The notes under the pieces were generated by a model. That model made no database searches. It saw only the letters and a list, made by a program, of their open reading frames with translations, and was not told the origin of the DNA. A DNA stretch of 64,000 nt. It comes from Prevotella sp. Its GTDB lineage: Bacteria > Bacteroidota > Bacteroidia > Bacteroidales > Dysgonomonadaceae. Below, piece after piece: positions 59,580-64,000 of the stretch. Both the position numbers and the translations under genes were made by a program. Each line of letters begins with the position of its first letter. Position 1 is the stretch's first letter. Location of the stretch: contig JAISUS010000005.1 of the NCBI GenBank assembly GCA_031271965.1, forward strand, positions 37,218 through 101,217, read 5' to 3'.

Positions 59580-60488
59580 TCATTCAGACATTACATTGCT
59601 TATTATAAATTCTTTTACTTTTTCCACATACAATGGTTGTATCTTATTCTTGTTATATGCAAGGTAAATCCTATTTGTCGCTGCTACATTTCCGTGCCAG
59701 AGTACCTTGACCTGTCCGTGCTCCAGAGCCTTGCCTGCTATAAGGTTAGACGAAACAGCCAACCCATCGCTATTTGCCACGGCTTTTAATATAGCATCAT
59801 TATCCGGCATTACGGCTTGTAATCTTAATAACGGACGCTTTTTGAAATTTTCGCGCCAAAACCTCCTGATCAAAGACAGATTATTGTCATATGCATACCA
59901 TTTCTTTGACTTCAACCATTTCTCTGCATCAGACAATTTATCAGAATTTATATACGCCTCAAAATCATTCACATCGGTACTCGTATTGCACACAATGAAA
60001 AACGACTCTGTAAAAAGAAGTTCATAAGTCAGATTATCCTCCGTTTTGCTCTGCCGGGTAATAATTGCAATATCCAGATCGTTACTTATAAGCTTATTGG
60101 TTAAATCATCGGCCAATCCATATTCCACAGTCAGATGCAGATCGTCCTGATTCCCTATATGTTCGGCCAGATAGTTTTTAAAAAGCTCGGAAGGTGTACC
60201 AAAACGGATACTTGGAGTTTTGTTGAGCACCGTACGCTTGAACTCTGCCTCTACCCTTTCCAGATTGTCTATCGATTCCACTATTTGCGTGTACAGCTGC
60301 TTGCCATATTCGGTGGGCATCATTTTACGAGGAAGCCTTACAAATAAAGGCTGCCCTATATAACTTTCGAGAGACGCCAGTTGAATACTGAGATTAGGCT
60401 GCGAAACCATTAATTCCTGTGAGGCTTTTGTCAGAGTACCACATTGATAAATAGCCTTAAATGTCCTATACCATTCCAAATTAACCAT
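59580..60488 (-). CDS. LysR family transcriptional regulator
   Basis: A 302-residue DNA-binding regulator. The N-terminal winged helix is clear (YRTFKAIYQCGTLTKASQEL, SQPNLSIQLASLESYIGQPLFVR, about residues 6-60) and the periplasmic-binding-like effector domain fills about 90-300. LysR proteins usually control a divergent neighbour, here the ABC exporter at 60630-62870. The effector is unknown. Confidence 0.93.
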   Translation of the reverse strand: MVNLEWYRTFKAIYQCGTLTKASQELMVSQPNLSIQLASLESYIGQPLFVRLPRKMMPTEYGKQLYTQIVESIDNLERVEAEFKRTVLNKTPSIRFGTPSELFKNYLAEHIGNQDDLHLTVEYGLADDLTNKLISNDLDIAIITRQSKTEDNLTYELLFTESFFIVCNTSTDVNDFEAYINSDKLSDAEKWLKSKKWYAYDNNLSLIRRFWRENFKKRPLLRLQAVMPDNDAILKAVANSDGLAVSSNLIAGKALEHGQVKVLWHGNVAATNRIYLAYNKNKIQPLYVEKVKEFIISNVMSE

Positions 60489-60509
60489 AGAGATAATTAT
60501 TAATCACTG

Positions 60510-60517
60510 CAAATCTA
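60510..60517 (-). promoter_or_regulatory. TAnnTTTG -7 box before LysR gene
   Basis: TAGATTTG on the minus strand lies 22 bases before the LysR start at 60488. Confidence 0.55.
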
Positions 60518-60629
60518 TTACTTTTTTTATATCTGAACACCAATAAATCTTTTTTGATTATGGAAAGATTTTCGCTTCACTGTGATTATCCGATAGAGAA
60601 ACCGACTAATAGTATAAATATTTGAATAT

Positions 60630-62120
60630 ATGCTGCAACAAGAATTACAAAAACACCAGTGGAAAGCATTTCTACGGCATCCGATGTTTGAACGGAATCT
60701 GGGCGTCAAGCTATTTATGTATCTTATGTTTGGATTCATTGGTTTGCAATTATTCGCTTTCGGATTTGTCATGGATAAAATGCTCCTTGAGATAGGAACG
60801 TACCAACTGGCAATCTACACATTCAATTCCATTGCTCTTTACCTGTTTCTGCTGGATTATATAATCAAATATATCTTCAAGCAAAATCAGTTCATGCAAA
60901 TAGCTCCCTATCTGAGCTTACCTATCAAACGAAACCGTCTGTTTAATTTCCTGCTTGTGAAGGAATTTACAAACGTATGGAATCTATACCTGATTATCCT
61001 GATTATTCCTTTTTCATTGAAAGCGATAGTACCATTCTACGGCTTAGGAACCGCCGCTTTATATATCGTATTCATTTACTCTCTGAGTATCGGCAACAGT
61101 TTGCTCGTCAGCTTATCGAACAATCTGCTTAACAAGAACGGATGGTATTTCTTCCTTCCTCTTGCAGGCATAGCAGCGATTATAGCTTTAGGCTATTTTT
61201 CCATTGCAGACTGGGGCAAAAGTACCGTACAAATAGGCGAATGGCTCTTAGAAGGTAATCCTCTAATTTGGTTGGTACAGGCATTAATACTCTTTGCGTT
61301 GTGGATAGCCAATCAGAGAACAATGCTGGGAGATCTGTACAGAGGGATGGAGGGTGAAAAGGCAGAGAAAATTATCTCGTTCACCCGCATTTCTTTTCTG
61401 GACAGATTTGGTGAAATGGGTGAGTTTATAAATCTGGAATTGAAAATGCTTATACGCACAAGACGCTTGAGAAGTCAAGTAATTGTAGGAGTACTCTTTA
61501 TTGTATATTATTTTTTTATGATGCATGGAAAAGAGGAAATTTTTGCAAAAAACCCCTTCTCCCTCGTATTTTTCACCATATTCGTTATCGGCGCGTTAGG
61601 ACTTACCCTGTCTCAATTTCTCTTTACAGCACAGTCTGCATTCTTCGACGGGCTGATGGCCAGAAATCATTCACTACTAAATATGCTGAAGGGTAAATAT
61701 ATATTGTACTCATTATATAGTTTATTCGTCACCTGCCTGATGATGATACTTGTTTATCAAGGCAAAGTCAGCTTTCTGTTCATTGTATCGGCCTTTTTCT
61801 ACACCATAGGATTTTTATTCTTCCTTATGTTTCAAGGTGCTGTTTACAACAAAAGTTATCTCGATCTTTTCGACAGAGGGACATTCAACTGGAAAGGGAC
61901 ATCAGGCAATATCATTATCATCAATATGTTGGCAATGTTCATCCCGATGAGCATTGTGCTGACATTAAATGCCATTTTTTCGCAAACAGTGGGATGTTAT
62001 TTCATGCTGATAACCGGACTTGCTTTCACATTCACTTCCAATTACTGGATAAAATGGACATATGGGAATTTCCTGAAAAGAAGATATAAGAATATGGAAG
62101 GATTTCGCAGTAATGCTTAA
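60630..62120 (+). CDS. DUF5687 family ABC transporter permease
   Basis: A 496-residue inner-membrane protein with about 10-12 helices. QQELQKHQWKAFLRHPMFERN at the start and the following LFMYLMFGFIGLQLFAFGF are typical of DUF5687, a Bacteroidota permease-like family. The partner ATPase is encoded 36 bases downstream. Together they make a probable exporter; the substrate is unknown. Confidence 0.9.
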   Translation: MLQQELQKHQWKAFLRHPMFERNLGVKLFMYLMFGFIGLQLFAFGFVMDKMLLEIGTYQLAIYTFNSIALYLFLLDYIIKYIFKQNQFMQIAPYLSLPIKRNRLFNFLLVKEFTNVWNLYLIILIIPFSLKAIVPFYGLGTAALYIVFIYSLSIGNSLLVSLSNNLLNKNGWYFFLPLAGIAAIIALGYFSIADWGKSTVQIGEWLLEGNPLIWLVQALILFALWIANQRTMLGDLYRGMEGEKAEKIISFTRISFLDRFGEMGEFINLELKMLIRTRRLRSQVIVGVLFIVYYFFMMHGKEEIFAKNPFSLVFFTIFVIGALGLTLSQFLFTAQSAFFDGLMARNHSLLNMLKGKYILYSLYSLFVTCLMMILVYQGKVSFLFIVSAFFYTIGFLFFLMFQGAVYNKSYLDLFDRGTFNWKGTSGNIIIINMLAMFIPMSIVLTLNAIFSQTVGCYFMLITGLAFTFTSNYWIKWTYGNFLKRRYKNMEGFRSNA

Positions 62121-62156
62121 TATTAATAGAGTAAATAACGCCACAAAATATAGACA

Positions 62157-62870
62157 ATGAATATACAAATAGAAAAACTGGTTAAACGCTTCGGGAAACA
62201 AGTAGCAATAGATATCCCCCAACTAAATATAGAACAAGGCTCATTAGTGGGTATAGTAGGCAATAACGGTGCAGGCAAAACGACTCTCTTCCGTTTGATT
62301 CTCGATTTATTGAAAGCAGACATTGGCCATGTATATAGCAATAATGCAGATGTCAGTAAAAACGAAGATTGGAAAACATATACAGGCTCATTCCTCGATA
62401 ATCGGTTTCTTATCGATTTCCTGATGCCCGAAGAATATTTCTACTTTGTGGGAGAAACCTATAACATGACAAAAGACGTAGTCGACGAGCGTCTAAGTAT
62501 TTTCAGCCGATTTATGAATGATGAAATATTAGGTAAGAAAAAATATATACGCAACTTTTCAGCCGGAAACAAACAAAAAATAGGAATCATCGCTGCAATG
62601 ATGATACAACCTCAGGTATTGATACTGGATGAACCGTTTAATTTCCTTGATCCTTCTTCTCAGATAGAGATAAGGGATATGATACTTAAAATGAATAAGG
62701 ATAACGGAACTACAATACTAATTTCGAGCCACAACCTGAACTATACGACAGATATCAGTAGTCATGTCATCCTGCTCGAAAAAGGAATGATAATAAAAAA
62801 CATGGTAAACTCTCCGGAAGCCAGACAAGAGCTAAACTCTTATTTTGTGGAGAAAGCAAGCAATAACTAA
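62157..62870 (+). CDS. ABC transporter ATP-binding protein
   Basis: A 237-residue cytoplasmic ATPase. Walker A is GNNGAGKTTL (about residues 36-45), the signature is the variant FSAGNKQKIGI (about 139-149), and Walker B is VLILDEPFNFLD (about 157-168), followed by the H-loop histidine in LISSHNL. It pairs with the DUF5687 permease to power export. Confidence 0.95.
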   Translation: MNIQIEKLVKRFGKQVAIDIPQLNIEQGSLVGIVGNNGAGKTTLFRLILDLLKADIGHVYSNNADVSKNEDWKTYTGSFLDNRFLIDFLMPEEYFYFVGETYNMTKDVVDERLSIFSRFMNDEILGKKKYIRNFSAGNKQKIGIIAAMMIQPQVLILDEPFNFLDPSSQIEIRDMILKMNKDNGTTILISSHNLNYTTDISSHVILLEKGMIIKNMVNSPEARQELNSYFVEKASNN

Positions 62871-62918
62871 CTCTATTTTAGATAATCAAAAGGAGAATCC
62901 CAAAAGTTTTTTATTCAA

Positions 62919-63860
62919 TTACTTCGTGCTTATAATCTTATCTCCGCTGAAAATCAGAGTACCTGCCGGATAAGACCATATTTCATTTTTACCGGATTGC
63001 TTTATTTCGGCTGGTTCACCCCAAGCCAAGCGGGTCATTTCTTTGGTCATCCCTACCCTCACTTTATTTTGAAGGATACGGCGGTAATTGTTTTCATTAT
63101 ATTTCTTCCTCATCGCTAAAGCTTCTGAGGCTGTATATACCTTTTTTATACCCTCATTGCTAGTTAATAACGAATATGGAATAGCTATCCTCATTCCTCC
63201 TCGGTTCTGCAATAGTAATGACAATTCATCATTATTATTACTATCTACATCGAAATCGATGCACTTCCATATTTGCCCCGTAGTAAAAGTCAAAGCTTTT
63301 CCGGAAACCAGATTTCGTGACAGACTGAGTACATCGTCCGAAATCACATATTCTTTACCGATCATCCGTTGCCTTTCCTTTAAGAAAAAGCCTGTCAGGA
63401 TAAACGGGAAAGTAAATTCCGAATTGGCATTATACTTATAATAAAGAATATCTCCATCCGGCTTTTCCTGTAGCTTAAAATAGAATTCATCACCGTATTC
63501 GCTTACATCTTTCTTTGCTTTGGGATGCCTCATCACATCCAGCACCTGAAAGTACCTGCCTGCTAAATCTTCGTAACGTGAACTGTAATTTTTCCCATTC
63601 GGTTTGTATATATTCTTTTCATCGTTCAGCAGATCATCATCCTTTTGATACTTCAATATGAAGCCGGGATAGCCATATGCCTGAGAAGATTTCTCCAAGC
63701 CTTTCAGATACAGTTCTTGTCCTATATATTGCTGAACATTTTTACCTAAGAAGTTAGCTGTGCTATCATAAGGCAATGCAGCCATCTCATTTTTTCCTTT
63801 CTGAGCAAATACTCCTATTACAAAGGCAAATAAGAATATACTTATAAATATTTTTTTCAT
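62919..63860 (-). CDS. Secreted protein with OmlA-like C-terminal motif
   Basis: A 313-residue exported protein. The ATG at 63860 gives an immediate signal peptide (MKKIFISIFLFAFVIGVFAQ); the frame opening at 63932 crosses the promoter and is rejected. No family is recognised for the body. The end, RVGMTKEMTRLAWGEPAEI followed by W-Y-x-G-T-L-x-F, recalls the SmpA/OmlA repeat found in small outer-membrane lipoproteins, though no lipobox is present. Function unknown. Confidence 0.75.
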   Translation of the reverse strand: MKKIFISIFLFAFVIGVFAQKGKNEMAALPYDSTANFLGKNVQQYIGQELYLKGLEKSSQAYGYPGFILKYQKDDDLLNDEKNIYKPNGKNYSSRYEDLAGRYFQVLDVMRHPKAKKDVSEYGDEFYFKLQEKPDGDILYYKYNANSEFTFPFILTGFFLKERQRMIGKEYVISDDVLSLSRNLVSGKALTFTTGQIWKCIDFDVDSNNNDELSLLLQNRGGMRIAIPYSLLTSNEGIKKVYTASEALAMRKKYNENNYRRILQNKVRVGMTKEMTRLAWGEPAEIKQSGKNEIWSYPAGTLIFSGDKIISTK

Positions 63861-63881
63861 CGTTTCTGTTTTTTCAGAAGG

Positions 63882-63889
63882 CAAAGATA
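63882..63889 (-). promoter_or_regulatory. TAnnTTTG -7 box before secreted-protein gene
   Basis: TATCTTTG on the minus strand lies 22 bases before the start at 63860 and supports that start over the longer frame. Confidence 0.6.
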
Positions 63890-64000
63890 GTGATTTCTCA
63901 GAACTGCGGTATAATTCAAGGGATTGAACCATCTAAATTTAGCGACAGGTAATGACTTAGAAACTACTTAGCCGCTTTACCCCGCTTCATTTTTCACCAC

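Noticed and set aside
63933..64000. Possible end of a minus-strand gene at the right edge
   Set aside because: Only a few open codons can be read before a stop, with no family feature, so no partial gene can be supported.

Overview
The window is low-GC chromosomal DNA from a member of the Bacteroidota. The signs are SusC/SusD pairs, a hybrid two-component regulator, families largely confined to this phylum (DUF4924, DUF5686, DUF5687, DUF6249, TIGR02757) and many promoters with the phylum-specific TAnnTTTG -7 box. Only the Hsp20 gene has an obvious strong Shine-Dalgarno. Gene content suggests Dysgonomonas or a close relative in the Bacteroidales; this is a judgement from overall look, not a database match. 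No rRNA, tRNA, CRISPR array, insertion sequence or prophage was seen.

Left part (1-13205): a polysaccharide utilisation locus (PUL). A SusC-type transporter runs off the left edge on the minus strand. Divergent from it, across a 660-base regulatory region, lies a plus-strand operon of DUF2264 protein, heparinase II/III-like lyase, GH88 unsaturated glucuronyl hydrolase and a GH95-like hydrolase. A convergent hybrid two-component regulator follows. Together they suggest uptake and breakdown of an acidic glycan: a lyase makes unsaturated uronides, GH88 removes them, and the others trim the rest. The regulatory region holds a (TC)30 tract, a 19-bp perfect hairpin and a compound dyad.

Middle part (13373-35866): housekeeping and envelope genes. 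These include a DUF4924 protein, a metallo-beta-lactamase-fold hydrolase, TPR proteins, aspS, an MscS channel, proC, an amino-acid permease, a double TonB-C protein, a DoxX protein, an outer-membrane barrel receptor, an ECF sigma factor with small membrane proteins, a UvrD/PcrA helicase divergent from a DEDDh exonuclease, a cysteine desulfidase-like protein, and an Hsp20 behind what looks like a sigma-54 promoter.

Starch-type PUL (36037-44167, minus strand): susC, susD, a susE-like gene and a GH97 (SusB-type) glucosidase. Near-identical LacI-type palindromes lie upstream of both susC and the GH97 gene, suggesting one LacI-family regulator acts on both.

Right part (44634-63860): an AsmA-like protein, a lipoprotein with a barrel-like C-terminus, a PspC-PadR-PspC operon with a clear dyad at its promoter, a diacylglycerol-kinase-like enzyme, a DUF5686 outer-membrane protein, an acyl-CoA ligase/DUF1697/EttA operon, a LysR regulator divergent from a DUF5687 ABC exporter, and a secreted protein of unknown function.

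The points most worth checking are the long dinucleotide repeat controlling the first PUL, the sigma-54 promoter with phased upstream repeats at hsp20, the paired LacI operators, the PadR dyad, and a single 80-bp REP-like palindrome at 33671-33750.
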